From contig WQYD01000013.1 in assembly GCA_009781445.1 (NCBI GenBank), positions 1-34,713 of the forward strand: DNA of 34,713 nucleotides, given 5' to 3'. Made by a program: the position numbers and the translations under genes. Shown piece after piece: positions 1 through 8,237 of this stretch; the first letter of the stretch is position 1, and every line of letters begins with the position of its first letter. The DNA comes from Bacillota bacterium (GTDB taxonomy: Bacteria; Bacillota; Clostridia; Christensenellales; DTU072). Below the pieces are notes generated by a model. It was not told where the DNA came from. It saw only the letters and a program-made list of their open reading frames with translations, and searched no databases.

Positions 1-128
1 AATAAATCCGCGCCGAGGGGTGAATGTTGCCGATTTATCGGCAATAGAGGGGGCAGGCGGTGAGTAATTACAAACAATTGCCCCCTCAGCAGAGTGCAGG
101 AAATACCAAGGGGATTTATTGCACTCTG
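1..128. repeat. Structured intergenic repeat, copy 1 (5' end cut off by the window)
   Basis: This segment recurs at 32214-32341 in the same orientation. By eye the first 71 positions are identical, with about eight substitutions afterwards and no length change. It folds into successive hairpins: TTGCCGA/TCGGCAA (27-44), AGGGGGCA/TGCCCCCT with arms near 49 and 86, and CAGAGTGCAG/TTGCACTCTG (90-128). One difference between the copies turns an A-T pair of the last stem into a G-T wobble, so pairing is kept. It ends six bases past the hydA stop codon. It could be a small RNA, a 3'-end structure or a non-autonomous repeat; I do not recognise it as a named RNA family. Confidence 0.75.
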
Positions 129-134
129 ATTAAT

Positions 135-1877
135 TTAGTATTTTGGGCGTTGTTGATATTTTGTGTGAAGGATTTTGTGTGCCTTGTTTCCGCCGATTTC
201 GCCAAGGTAATCCTTATAAAGTTCTTTAACCGCAGGATTCTCGTGAGATTTCCTTAATTTCATTGCCTTATCGGATTTATAAATTGCCTGTGCGCGCTTG
301 GTGCGGATATCAACCGTGTTTCTTTCGTGCGCCGTTTTAATGGGCTGTCCGCCACCGTTTACGCAACCGCCGGGGCAACTCATAATTTCAATAAAGTGGT
401 AATTTGCTTTGCCACTCTTAATCTTGTTAAGAAGTGCGCCTGCGTTTGCAAGCCCCGAAGCCACTGCCACTTTCACAGCTATACCGCCGATTGTGAGGGA
501 AGCCTCTTTAATTCCTTTCGTTCCGCGAACAGCGGTGAAATCAAGTTTATCAAGTTCTTTCTTTTCAAGAATCTCATAAAGCGTCCTTAATGCGGCTTCC
601 ATAACACCGCCTGTTGCGCCGAATATAAGCCCTGCGCCTGAGAAGATACCCATGGGTGCATCAAAGGCTTCGTCCTTTAAAAGGTTGAACTCAATGCCTT
701 GCAAGCGGATTAAGCGCGCAAGTTCTCTTGTGGTTAGCACTGCATCTACATCGGGTACACCGCCTGCATTTTGGTTATCACGCGTTTTTTCAAATTTCTT
801 TGCGGTGCAAGGCATGATAGACACGAAGTAAATATTTTCAGGCTTAACTTTTAGCTTTTCAGCATAATAGGTTTTGCAAAGCGCACCAAGCATTTGTTGG
901 GGTGATTTACAGCTTGAAAGGTTAGGGATAAATTCAGGATAATAGTGTTCCACAAATTTAATCCAAGCAGGGGAACAGCTTGTTAGCATTGGTAGCGTTC
1001 CGCCTTTCTTTACGCGGTTAATGAATTCCGTGCCTTCTTCCATAATGGTAAGATCTGCCGTGAAGTTCACATCAAAAACATCGTTGAAGCCGATTTTTCT
1101 AAGGGCAGAAACCATTTTGCCCTCTACATTCGTGCCCATTGGGATTCCGAACTCTTCGCCAAGCCCCACCCTAACAGCAGGGGCAGTACCGCAGATAACG
1201 CGCTTATTAGGATCTGCAAGTGCGGAAAGAACTTCGTTAATTTCGTCCTTTTCTCTCAAAGCGGCGGTGGGGCAAACATTTATGCACTGCCCGCAACCCA
1301 CGCAAGGGGTATCCTTTAAATTCTTTTCAAAGGCTGTGCCTACATGAGTGTCAAAACCTCTTGCATTGCAACCGATAACGGAAATTCCCTGATAGTTCTT
1401 GCAAGCGGCGACACAACGGCGACAAAGGATACATTTGTTGTTATCTCTCACAAGATAGGGGGTAGTTTCGTCTACTTCGCTTTCACTCATTTCACCGCTG
1501 AATTTACCTGCGTTGCACATCAATTCCTCGGATAGCGTTTGCAATTCACAATTTTTTGAACGAACGCAAGATAAGCATTTCTTTTCATGGTTTGATAGCA
1601 AGAGTTCCACTGTGGTTTTTCTGCTTTCAAGAACCTTTTTGCTGTTTGTGATAATTTCCATGCCTTCATTGGCAGGATAAACGCAGGACGCCACAAGGCT
1701 TCTTGCGCCTTTCACTTCAACCACGCACACGCGACACGCGCCGATTGGATTTATATCCTTTAAATAGCAAAGCGTGGGGATTTTTATACCAGCAACCGCG
1801 CAAGCCTCTAAAACCGTGCTACCGGCGGGTACTTGATAAGCCACGCCGTTTATTTTAACATTAAGCATTTTTTCCAT
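135..1877 (-). CDS. hydA: [FeFe] hydrogenase catalytic subunit (HydA/HndD type)
   Basis: Iron-only hydrogenase subunit of 580 residues that interconverts protons and H2 at an H-cluster in the cytoplasm. An N-terminal plant-type [2Fe-2S] domain (residues about 1-80) is followed by a His/Cys cluster region and two [4Fe-4S] motifs (CILCRRCVAAC and CVGCGQCINVCP, residues about 150-210). The H-cluster motifs are TSCSPAW, MPCTAKKFE and the C-terminal EIMSCPGGCVNGGGQP. The Ser in TSCSPAW is an accepted variant of the first motif. The gene is last in an operon with NuoF- and NuoE-like genes, which points to an electron-bifurcating enzyme coupling H2 to NAD(H) and ferredoxin; that is inferred from subunit make-up. 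The start is supported by GGAGGAAACAGGA before ATG. No hydEFG maturases are in the window. Confidence 0.95.
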   Translation of the reverse strand: MEKMLNVKINGVAYQVPAGSTVLEACAVAGIKIPTLCYLKDINPIGACRVCVVEVKGARSLVASCVYPANEGMEIITNSKKVLESRKTTVELLLSNHEKKCLSCVRSKNCELQTLSEELMCNAGKFSGEMSESEVDETTPYLVRDNNKCILCRRCVAACKNYQGISVIGCNARGFDTHVGTAFEKNLKDTPCVGCGQCINVCPTAALREKDEINEVLSALADPNKRVICGTAPAVRVGLGEEFGIPMGTNVEGKMVSALRKIGFNDVFDVNFTADLTIMEEGTEFINRVKKGGTLPMLTSCSPAWIKFVEHYYPEFIPNLSSCKSPQQMLGALCKTYYAEKLKVKPENIYFVSIMPCTAKKFEKTRDNQNAGGVPDVDAVLTTRELARLIRLQGIEFNLLKDEAFDAPMGIFSGAGLIFGATGGVMEAALRTLYEILEKKELDKLDFTAVRGTKGIKEASLTIGGIAVKVAVASGLANAGALLNKIKSGKANYHFIEIMSCPGGCVNGGGQPIKTAHERNTVDIRTKRAQAIYKSDKAMKLRKSHENPAVKELYKDYLGEIGGNKAHKILHTKYQQRPKY

Positions 1878-1892
1878 TCCTGTTTCCTCCGA

Positions 1893-3389
1893 TTACTTTT
1901 TGTCTATAGCTTTGAATTTGCATATATCCATGCAAACCCCGCATTTGATACATTTTTGCATATCAATGAAGTGCTTTTCCTTAACTGCGCCCGTAATTGC
2001 ATCCACAGGGCATTTCCTCTTGCAAAGCGTACAGCCTATGCACTTATCGTTAACCACATAGGAAAGCAAACTTTTGCAGATACCTGCGGGGCAAGTGTTA
2101 TCCTTAACATGGGCTTCGTATTCCTCACGGAAATATTTAAGCGTGGAAAGCACGGGGTTTGGTGCGGTTTGCCCCAAGCCACAAAGAGAGGCGTCCTTTA
2201 TGTATTCGCATAACGCTTCCATATCGTCAAGATCCTTCATTGTAGCTTTGCCTTCGGTAATCTTTTCAAGATATTCCAAAAGCCTTGTAGTACCCACACG
2301 GCAGGGGGTGCATTTTCCGCAAGATTCTTCTTTTGTGAAATCAAGGAAGAATTTTGCAATGTCTACCATGCAGTTATCTTCGTCCATAACGATTAGTCCG
2401 CCACTGCCCATCATTGAACCAAGGGCGATAAGGTTATCGTAATCAATCGGCACATCAAGGTGCTGTGCAGGTATGCAACCGCCTGAAGGCCCGCCTGTTT
2501 GCGCTGCTTTAAATTTCTTGCCGTCTGGTATTCCGCCACCGATTTCATCTATAACCGTCCTGAGTGTTGTACCCATTGCAATTTCCACAAGCCCTGTGTT
2601 ATTGATTTTTCCGCCAAGCGCGAAAACTTTAGTGCCTTTGGATTTTTCCGTTCCCATTCCTTGAAGCCACTTTGCGCCTTTCAAGAGGATAGGGGGGATA
2701 TTCGCAAATGTTTCCACATTGTTTAAAACTGTGGGTTTTCCGAACAAGCCTTTCACAGCAGGGAAGGGGGGACGCACACGGGGTTCACCGCGGTTACCTT
2801 CAATAGAAGTCATAAGTGCGGTTTCCTCACCGCAAACGAACGCACCGCTTCCAAGGCGGATTTCAAGGTCAAAGCAGTGCTTACTGCCAAAGATATTTTT
2901 GCCAAGGAATCCGTACTTCTTAGCTTGCGTAATCGCAATTTGCAACCGTTTAACCGCCACGGGATATTCCGCACGGATATAAACATAGCCTTGCTTTGCG
3001 CCGATAGCATAGCCTGCAATCGTCATAGCTTCAATGAGGCAATGGGGATCGCCCTCTAAGATTGATCTATCCATGAATGCCCCCGGATCGCCTTCGTCTG
3101 CATTGCAACAAACGAACTTTGTATCGTTCTTTTGGTTTAAAGCAAATTGCCACTTAGTACCTGTGGGGAATCCGCCACCACCGCGCCCTCTAAGCCCTGA
3201 ATCTTTAATAGTATCCACAACCTGCTGAGGCGTGAGTTCCGTTAAAGCCTTTGCAAGGGCTTGATATCCGTCATAAGCTATGTATTCGTCAATATTCTCA
3301 GGGTTAATAACACCGCTGTTTTGCAAAGCCACCCTGTACTGCTTTTTCATGAAATCGGTTTTATCTAAACATTTATTTATTTCTGCCAT
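1893..3389 (-). CDS. hydB: NADH-binding flavoprotein subunit of hydrogenase (NuoF/HydB-like)
   Basis: A 498-residue NuoF-like subunit that binds FMN and NAD(H) and passes electrons to HydA. Visible signatures are [13 protein letters not shown] (nucleotide site), [14 protein letters not shown] (FMN), a glycine-rich VCGEETALM segment, the [12 protein letters not shown] [4Fe-4S] site, and two C-terminal ferredoxin motifs ([12 protein letters not shown] and [12 protein letters not shown]). It lacks the N-terminal thioredoxin-like extension found in longer HydB proteins; the separate 121-residue gene just upstream supplies that fold. AGGAG sits ten bases before the ATG. It is 15 bases upstream of hydA and clearly co-transcribed with it. 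Confidence 0.94.
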   Translation of the reverse strand: MAEINKCLDKTDFMKKQYRVALQNSGVINPENIDEYIAYDGYQALAKALTELTPQQVVDTIKDSGLRGRGGGGFPTGTKWQFALNQKNDTKFVCCNADEGDPGAFMDRSILEGDPHCLIEAMTIAGYAIGAKQGYVYIRAEYPVAVKRLQIAITQAKKYGFLGKNIFGSKHCFDLEIRLGSGAFVCGEETALMTSIEGNRGEPRVRPPFPAVKGLFGKPTVLNNVETFANIPPILLKGAKWLQGMGTEKSKGTKVFALGGKINNTGLVEIAMGTTLRTVIDEIGGGIPDGKKFKAAQTGGPSGGCIPAQHLDVPIDYDNLIALGSMMGSGGLIVMDEDNCMVDIAKFFLDFTKEESCGKCTPCRVGTTRLLEYLEKITEGKATMKDLDDMEALCEYIKDASLCGLGQTAPNPVLSTLKYFREEYEAHVKDNTCPAGICKSLLSYVVNDKCIGCTLCKRKCPVDAITGAVKEKHFIDMQKCIKCGVCMDICKFKAIDKK

Positions 3390-3415
3390 TTTAATTTTCT
3401 CCTTTTGTTGCCCGA

Positions 3416-3781
3416 TTATTCGTTTCCGATAACAAAATCCATTACAGGTTTTCCGCCTGCAAGGTGCTCTTCGGCTATGCGCTTAGCAGAATCTGCCGCA
3501 AGCGCGATATATGTTACCTTTTCTTTGCCCGCTTCCGTTACCTCAACCATGGGTTCATGCTTGCACATTCCAAGGCAACCTGATTGGATAATTTTCACAT
3601 TTGTAAGCCCAAGCCTCTTAACTTCTTTTTGGAAAGCCTTGAACACAGGTTCTGCGCCCGCGGCAATTCCGCAAGTGGCAAGCCCCACAGTTACGCGGAT
3701 ATTGGAATTAGTTTTGCCGTCTAAATTTAATTCGGCACGCATTTGTTTTCTAATGTCGTTTAATTCTTGAATTGTTTTCAT
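3416..3781 (-). CDS. (2Fe-2S) ferredoxin-domain thioredoxin-like protein of the hydrogenase operon
   Basis: A 121-residue protein of the thioredoxin-like [2Fe-2S] type that accompanies NuoF-like hydrogenase subunits. Candidate ligands are Cys37 (in ATCGIAAGA), Cys69 and Cys73 (in [11 protein letters not shown]), the usual Cys pattern of this short family. It lies between the NuoE-like and NuoF-like genes with short gaps, and GGAGG precedes its ATG. It probably serves as an extra electron-transfer or assembly module for the NuoF-like subunit, matching the N-terminal domain that is fused in longer HydB proteins. The role is inferred from domain make-up and position. Confidence 0.9.
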   Translation of the reverse strand: MKTIQELNDIRKQMRAELNLDGKTNSNIRVTVGLATCGIAAGAEPVFKAFQKEVKRLGLTNVKIIQSGCLGMCKHEPMVEVTEAGKEKVTYIALAADSAKRIAEEHLAGGKPVMDFVIGNE

Positions 3782-3792
3782 GTTCTCCTCCG

Positions 3793-4296
3793 TTAATCCT
3801 TTTTATAGTTAGAAAGAACTCTTTCCATGTCTGCCTTGCCAACCTTGCCGTAAACATCGGCGTTAACAGTTAGCACAGGCGCCAAACCGCAACAGCCTAT
3901 GCAACGCGTGCCAAGCAATGAAAATTTGCCGTCCTCAGTGCAATCGCCTGATTTGATTTTTAAAAGCTCGGCAAGCCTGTCAAGAATGTCCCCCGCGCCT
4001 TTAACATAGCAAGCAGTTCCTATGCACACTGCAATTTGATATTTGCCTTGCGGATTGAGTGTAAACTGAGAGTAGAATGTGGCAATCCCAAAAACTTCTT
4101 CAAGAGAAACATTCAATTCGTCTGCAATAATAGTTTGCACTTCAATGGGCAGATATCCGTAAATTTCCTGCGCCTGCTGTAAAGACGGCATTAAACCGCC
4201 ACTCATGTTCTTTGTAACGGCAAGTTTTTTCCTTAGTTCAGCCTCTTGCGATGCCGTGCCGTTAAATGGTACTTTGGTTAGCTTTATTTTAGCCAT
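3793..4296 (-). CDS. hydC: NuoE/HydC-like [2Fe-2S] subunit of hydrogenase
   Basis: NuoE-like thioredoxin-fold subunit of 167 residues. It carries a [2Fe-2S] cluster with likely ligands in CIGTACYVKG and GTRCIGCCGLAP and transfers electrons between the flavin subunit and HydA. An upstream in-frame ATG would add 21 residues, but the chosen ATG at 4296 has GGAGG seven bases before it and gives the usual family start (MAKIKL...), so the longer form is unlikely. It is the first gene of the hydrogenase operon, 11 bases before the next gene, and is transcribed away from argC. Confidence 0.93.
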   Translation of the reverse strand: MAKIKLTKVPFNGTASQEAELRKKLAVTKNMSGGLMPSLQQAQEIYGYLPIEVQTIIADELNVSLEEVFGIATFYSQFTLNPQGKYQIAVCIGTACYVKGAGDILDRLAELLKIKSGDCTEDGKFSLLGTRCIGCCGLAPVLTVNADVYGKVGKADMERVLSNYKKD

Positions 4297-4330
4297 TTTG
4301 TATCCTCCGTTGTTTTTTATACCAAGAATA

Positions 4331-4359
4331 ATTTTACTATATATATTTAAATAAAGCAA
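4331..4359 (-). promoter_or_regulatory. Candidate promoter of the hydrogenase operon
   Basis: Read on the minus strand, TTGCTT (4354-4359) and TAAAAT (4331-4336) are separated by exactly 17 bases, upstream of the NuoE-like start. A second register (TTGCCT with TATATA, also 17 apart) overlaps it. Assignment is by consensus only. Confidence 0.5.
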
Positions 4360-4430
4360 TAGGCAATTGGTTAATAGTGGTAAATGAAAAGTAAATCACT
4401 TCCGCCATTACCTTATAAAACCAACCAAAT

Positions 4431-4508
4431 ATTCAAATTTATGCACACAATATTCAAAAATGCTTGATTTTATGCAGAAAAACGCTTGACTTTATGTGTT
4501 TTTATTCA
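4431..4508 (+). promoter_or_regulatory. Phased ATTCA/ATGCA half-sites: candidate arginine-repressor operators
   Basis: Half-sites resembling ARG boxes lie at 4431 (ATTCA), 4441 (ATGCA), 4452 (ATTCA), 4472 (ATGCA) and 4504 (ATTCA). The spacings of 10, 11, 20 and 32 bases are close to whole helical turns, so the sites would share one face of the DNA. They overlap and precede the argC promoter. ArgR control of arginine biosynthesis is well known in Bacillota; its presence here is inferred. Confidence 0.45.
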
Positions 4509-4514
4509 TATCAT
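4486..4514 (+). promoter_or_regulatory. argC promoter, giving a near-leaderless transcript
   Basis: TTGACT (4486-4491) and TATCAT (4509-4514) are spaced by 17 bases. The expected transcription start near 4521 is only about three bases before the argC ATG at 4524, and no Shine-Dalgarno sequence is visible. Confidence 0.65.
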
Positions 4515-4523
4515 AGTATCAAC

Positions 4524-5462
4524 ATGATTAAAGTTTTTATAGACGGAAAAGAAGGCACAACGGGGCTTCAAATAGCGGATAGGCTTAAAGCGCGCAAGGA
4601 TATTGCGCTTTTAGAGTTATGCGAAGAAGAAAGAAAAAGCCCTCTTTGCCGTAAGGAAGCAATAAATTCAAGCGATATTACCATACTTTGCCTGCCGGAC
4701 GATATAGCAAAAGAATCCGTGAGTTTGGCGGAAGGAAAGGTGAGAATTATAGACGCGTCTACCGCACATAGGACGGAAAAAGGCTGGGCGTACGGCTTGC
4801 CCGAACTTTCAAAAGAATTTGAAAACGGCGTGATTAACGGAAATAGAGTGTGCGTCCCGGGGTGTCATGCAAGCGGATTTCTTGCGCTTGTGTATCCGCT
4901 TATCGCAGGCGGATATTTGGATAAAAGCGCGCGCCTTTCCTGCACCTCACTAACAGGTTATAGCGGTGGCGGTAAGAAAATGATAGAAAGGTATCAAGAT
5001 AAGGATAATTATAATCTTTTAAACGCGCCTGCAATTTATGCTGTCGCGCAACAGCACAAGCACCTTAAAGAAATGGTTAAAATTTCAGGGCTTGATAACG
5101 CGCCTTGCTTTAATCCTATCGTGTGCAATTTTTATAGCGGAATGCTTGTGTTTGTGCCTCTGCCCACAAACTTGCTAAACTTTTCTAAAGAAGATTTAAG
5201 CGGTGAAGTTGTTTTAAAGGTGAGAGAGATTTTGGCAAGGCATTACAATAACGGCAACGGCAGAATAAAGGTGCTTAACGCAGGCGAAGGCATTCACGAA
5301 AACGGCACAGTTATTGCAAGCAGGCTTTCGGGAAGCGATAATATGGAAATAATGGTTGAGGGAAGCAAAGATAATATCACCCTTTACGCGGTTTACGATA
5401 ACCTTGGCAAAGGCGCAAGCGGTGGGGCGGTGCAGTGCCTTGATTTAATGTTGAAACATTAA
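4524..5462 (+). CDS. argC: N-acetyl-gamma-glutamyl-phosphate reductase, type 2
   Basis: Reduces N-acetylglutamyl phosphate to N-acetylglutamate semialdehyde with NADPH, the third step of arginine synthesis. At 312 residues, starting MIKVFIDGKEGTTGLQI, it is the shorter type 2 form; the catalytic cysteine is Cys114 in CVPGCHASGF. An earlier in-frame ATG at 4464 would add 20 residues, but it lies upstream of the promoter and the family begins at MIKVF. First gene of an argCJB cluster. The stop codon lies inside a perfect 13-base inverted repeat (5440-5467). Confidence 0.95.
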   Translation: MIKVFIDGKEGTTGLQIADRLKARKDIALLELCEEERKSPLCRKEAINSSDITILCLPDDIAKESVSLAEGKVRIIDASTAHRTEKGWAYGLPELSKEFENGVINGNRVCVPGCHASGFLALVYPLIAGGYLDKSARLSCTSLTGYSGGGKKMIERYQDKDNYNLLNAPAIYAVAQQHKHLKEMVKISGLDNAPCFNPIVCNFYSGMLVFVPLPTNLLNFSKEDLSGEVVLKVREILARHYNNGNGRIKVLNAGEGIHENGTVIASRLSGSDNMEIMVEGSKDNITLYAVYDNLGKGASGGAVQCLDLMLKH

Positions 5463-5467
5463 ATCAA
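5440..5467. repeat. Inverted repeat straddling the argC stop codon
   Basis: TTGATTTAATGTT (5440-5452) is mirrored perfectly by AACATTAAATCAA (5455-5467) across two bases. The stop TAA (5460-5462) is inside the 3' arm. No T-tract follows, so it is not an ordinary intrinsic terminator and argJ lies downstream in the same direction. Confidence 0.7.
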
Positions 5468-5470
5468 TGC

Positions 5471-5623
5471 AGAATTCAGAATTCAGAATGCAGAATTATG
5501 GAATCTAAATATCATTATTGATTAGGCAATAGGCATGGAAGTTAAAACTAAAAACTAAAAAGTAAAAACGGTGGAATCTAAATATCATTATCAATAAATC
5601 CACAATTCTGAATTCTGAATTCT
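5471..5623. repeat. MITE-like nested repeats in the argC-argJ gap
   Basis: A 19-base perfect inverted repeat (5471-5489 and 5605-5623, made of AGAATTC steps) encloses two 20-base direct repeats beginning TGGAATCTAAAT (5499 and 5572). The centre has AAAACT/AAAAGT runs and an AGGCAATAGGCA motif. Related pieces recur at 7886-8012, including inverted copies of GGAATCTAAAT. No coding potential; it may be a small non-autonomous element or a slippage-prone filler. Confidence 0.6.
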
Positions 5624-5651
5624 TAATTCTGAATTAAAAAAGAGGTAAACA

Positions 5652-6878
5652 ATGAACGATATCAAATTTATAAACGGCGGTGTTACTGCCCCCAAAGGGT
5701 TTCTTGCCTCAGGCGTACACGCAGGAATCCGCAAGAATAAAACCAAAAAAGATTTGGCAATTATAGTTAGCGAAGTTCCTGCAAACGCGTCAGCGGTGTA
5801 CACAACAAACCTTGTGAAAGGCGCGCCGATTTATGTTACGCAGGAAAATTTGAAGAACGGAAAAGCGCGTGCGGTTATCTGCAACAGCGGTTACGCTAAC
5901 ACTTGCGCGGTGGGCGGAAAAGAACTTGCGCTTGCAACTTGTGAAATTGTTGAAAAGCACTTTGGGATTCCAAAAACCGATATTATAGTAGCCTCAACTG
6001 GCATTATAGGGCAGTTAATGACTCTTGAACCTTTTGAGAAAGGTGTGCCTTTGCTTAAGGAAAATTTAAGTATTATTGAGGGCGGGGAAGACGCGTCTGA
6101 AGCAATTATGACTACGGATACATTCAAAAAGCAAGTAGCCGTTTCATTCACCGTGGGCGGTAAAACGGCGGTAATCGGCGGAATTGCAAAAGGTTCGGGA
6201 ATGATAAATCCTAACATGGCTACCATGCTTGCATTCCTAACAACCGATATTGCAATCTCTGCAAAAATGCTTAAAAAGGCTTTAAGTGAGGACACTCAAA
6301 AAACCTTTAATATGGTTAGTGTAGACGGTGATACTTCCACTAACGATATGTACTCAATCATGGCAAACGGCATGGCGGGAAACAAAGAAATCACAAAAGA
6401 CGGCGAAGATTTTAAAGCATTCTGCACCGCCCTTAACGCAGTTTCTACCGCGCTTTCCAAGATGCTTGCCAAGGACGGCGAAGGCGCAACCAAGCTAATT
6501 GAATGCACGGTTGAGGGTGCAAAGAGTGAAAAAACCGCAAGGCTATGCGCTAAATCCGTAATATCCTCAAGCCTTTTTAAATCGGCAATGTTCGGCGCAG
6601 ACGCTAATTGGGGCAGGGTTTTATGCGCCCTTGGTTACGCAGGTGCAGACATAAATGTTAATAAAATAAGCGTATCGTTTTCCTCTCTTGCAGGCACGGC
6701 AGAGGTTTGTGAGAACGGAATGGGGCTAAACTTTTGCGAAACTAACGCTAAAAAAGTTTTATCCGAAAAGGAAATTTTTGTTAAAATCAACCTCAATTCG
6801 GGGGATAAAAGTGCGACAGCTTGGGGGTGTGATTTAACTTACGATTATGTAAAAATAAACGGTGATTATAGAAGTTAA
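5652..6878 (+). CDS. argJ: Bifunctional ornithine acetyltransferase/N-acetylglutamate synthase
   Basis: Transfers the acetyl group from N-acetylornithine to glutamate (cyclic arginine pathway); many members also use acetyl-CoA to make N-acetylglutamate. It has 408 residues, full length. The self-cleavage site is visible as MINPNMATML, with nucleophilic Thr191 starting the beta chain, and KGSGM just before it is typical. AGAGG precedes the ATG. Its last codons belong to a near-duplicate tandem (TATAGAAG-TAAGGAAA, two copies, 6865-6905) whose second copy appears to supply the argB ribosome binding site. Confidence 0.96.
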   Translation: MNDIKFINGGVTAPKGFLASGVHAGIRKNKTKKDLAIIVSEVPANASAVYTTNLVKGAPIYVTQENLKNGKARAVICNSGYANTCAVGGKELALATCEIVEKHFGIPKTDIIVASTGIIGQLMTLEPFEKGVPLLKENLSIIEGGEDASEAIMTTDTFKKQVAVSFTVGGKTAVIGGIAKGSGMINPNMATMLAFLTTDIAISAKMLKKALSEDTQKTFNMVSVDGDTSTNDMYSIMANGMAGNKEITKDGEDFKAFCTALNAVSTALSKMLAKDGEGATKLIECTVEGAKSEKTARLCAKSVISSSLFKSAMFGADANWGRVLCALGYAGADINVNKISVSFSSLAGTAEVCENGMGLNFCETNAKKVLSEKEIFVKINLNSGDKSATAWGCDLTYDYVKINGDYRS

Positions 6879-6910
6879 GGAAAAATATAGAAGATAAGGA
6901 AATTATAAAT

Positions 6911-7768
6911 ATGAACAACAGCCAAAAAGCAGATATCTTAATTCAAGCCCTGCCTTATATCAAGCAGTACAGCAACCAAATTCTTGTGGTTAAATACGGC
7001 GGTAGCGCAATGACGGACGAAAACCTTAAAAAGTCCGTAATGAGTGATATTACCCTTCTTCAACAGGTGGGCATTAAAGTCGTGCTTGTTCACGGTGGCG
7101 GGCCTGAAATCAACGATACTTTTGAACGCATGGGCATTAAAACCGAATTTATCGGCGGTTTAAGAAAGACTGATAGAGAAGCCGTGGAAGTGGTGCAAAT
7201 GGTGCTTGCAGGCAAGGTAAGCAAGAACCTTGTAAGCCTGATTGCAAATAACGGCGGTAACGCGATAAGCCTCTCAGGTGCAGATGCACGCATGATAGAA
7301 TGCGTAAAAATCAGTGACGATTTAGGATTCGTGGGCGAAATCACTAAAATAAATGTGAAGCCTGTGCTTGATTTGCTTGAAAAGGGCTATATCCCCGTAA
7401 TATCTTCCGTGGGAACGGATAAGGACGGCAATCCTTATAATATAAACGCGGATACGGTTGCCTCGCGCCTCGCAGGCGAATTAAAGGCTTATAGTCTGAT
7501 TTCAATGACGGACACAAAAGGAATCTTAAAAGATCCTAAGGACGAATCAACCCTAATAAACCTCATAAAATTAAGCGAAGAAAAAACGCTTTTAAAAGAA
7601 AAGTTTGTAAGCGGTGGCATGATTCCAAAAATCAAATGCTGTTTTGACGCGCTAAAAGCAGGGGTGAACCGCGTGTTTATTATAGACGGACGCGTGCCTC
7701 ACGCTATCCTTATAGAAGTGTTGAGTGACGAAGGCATAGGCACAATGTTCACGGCAAACGGCTTATGA
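6911..7768 (+). CDS. argB: Acetylglutamate kinase
   Basis: Phosphorylates N-acetylglutamate with ATP, the step before ArgC. It has 285 residues with the amino-acid-kinase signatures KYGGSAM (residues about 28-34) and VHGGGPEI, plus the C-terminal SGGMIPK substrate/ATP motif. Whether arginine inhibits it cannot be read off with confidence. It is 32 bases after argJ. The last codons and stop form the 5' arm of a 16-base stem (7755-7878). argD, argF, argG and argH are not in this window. Confidence 0.96.
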   Translation: MNNSQKADILIQALPYIKQYSNQILVVKYGGSAMTDENLKKSVMSDITLLQQVGIKVVLVHGGGPEINDTFERMGIKTEFIGGLRKTDREAVEVVQMVLAGKVSKNLVSLIANNGGNAISLSGADARMIECVKISDDLGFVGEITKINVKPVLDLLEKGYIPVISSVGTDKDGNPYNINADTVASRLAGELKAYSLISMTDTKGILKDPKDESTLINLIKLSEEKTLLKEKFVSGGMIPKIKCCFDALKAGVNRVFIIDGRVPHAILIEVLSDEGIGTMFTANGL

Positions 7769-7883
7769 ACTGCGTGATACTTTGTCATTCGCAGATTTTT
7801 ATCAGGTCATGTACGATTAAGTACATTCCCCTCTAAAAATCTGCGATTTCCTCGTCTGACTTGTTCCTAAGCCGTTTGTTTTT
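7755..7883 (+). terminator. Large nested hairpin with T-tract at the end of argB
   Basis: The outer arms (7755-7770 and 7863-7878) match over 16 bases with one mismatch; the 5' arm contains the last argB codons and stop. Inside are a perfect 12-bp stem CGCAGATTTTTA/TAAAAATCTGCG (7790-7801, 7834-7845) and a small TGTAC/GTACA stem near 7811-7825. TTTTT follows at 7879-7883. It probably ends the arg transcript, but it is far larger than a usual intrinsic terminator and may be a repeat element serving as one. Confidence 0.6.
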
Positions 7884-7885
7884 AA

Positions 7886-8012
7886 TTAAGAATTAAGAAT
7901 TCAGAATGCAGAATTAAGGATTATTTAACTAATAATGAGATTTAGAATCCACCATTTATCATTTATCATTCTTCATTTTTCATTTTCTTGCCTATTGCCT
8001 CAAAGATTTAGA
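7886..8012. repeat. Dispersed short repeats (AGAATTC, TTTATCATT and AGAATCC motifs)
   Basis: This noncoding stretch has AGAATTCAGAATGCAGAATT, which matches the argC-argJ gap, a run of ATCATT/TTCATT steps (7943-7978), CCTATTGCCT, and two GATTTAGAATCC copies that are inverted relative to those at 5499 and 5572. No gene is supported. Confidence 0.5.
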
Positions 8013-8019
8013 ATCCGAA

Positions 8020-8168
8020 AGAACCCCAAAGGGGTGAAATGTGCATAACCCCGCGCTACGCTTACGCTTGCACGGGGTGCATAGAGTGTGCGTATATAAA
8101 TATATCCGTGGAAGCCCCAAAGGGGCTTTATGTGCATAACCCCGTGCAAGCGTAAGCGTAGCGCGGGG
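8020..8168. repeat. Two direct units whose GC-rich 29-bp cores are in opposite orientation
   Basis: Each unit reads CCCCAAAGGGG, a short spacer, ATGTGCATAA, then a 29-bp core. The cores (8049-8077 and 8140-8168) are exact reverse complements, while the flanks are direct. Each core begins CCCCG and ends CGGGG and contains GCTACGCTTACGCTTGC or its complement. Overlapping open frames here are low-complexity and were not called as genes. Confidence 0.7.
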
Positions 8169-8193
8169 CATGGGGATAGTGGTAATATAATAC

Positions 8194-8237
8194 AAACCCC
8201 GCCCCTTCTGCCACAGGCAGAAGGGGCGGGGTTTTTT
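8194..8237 (+). terminator. Strong GC-rich intrinsic terminator between convergent genes
   Basis: A perfect 19-bp stem (8194-8212 with 8216-8234, loop ACA) is followed by TTTTTT. It lies between argB (plus) and the zinc-ribbon gene (minus) and may work in both directions, although the minus side has only a mixed T-rich tail. A small CTGCCC/GGGGCAG hairpin lies at 8292-8311; nothing else is recognised up to 8355. Confidence 0.75.

Noticed and set aside
60-257. Open frame over the repeat and the end of hydA, plus strand
   Set aside because: It lies on the structured repeat and antisense to hydA, has no ribosome binding site and shows no protein-like composition.
960-1010. Possible loss of a cluster ligand in HydA (TSCSPAW)
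   Set aside because: Ser at the second position is an accepted variant of this motif in related hydrogenases; the other H-cluster motifs are intact.
3793-4359. Longer NuoE-like protein starting at 4359
   Set aside because: The extra 21 residues are not family-like, overlap the candidate promoter, and the internal ATG has a proper GGAGG.
4464-4523. N-terminal extension of ArgC
   Set aside because: It runs through the argC promoter and precedes the conserved start MIKVFIDG.
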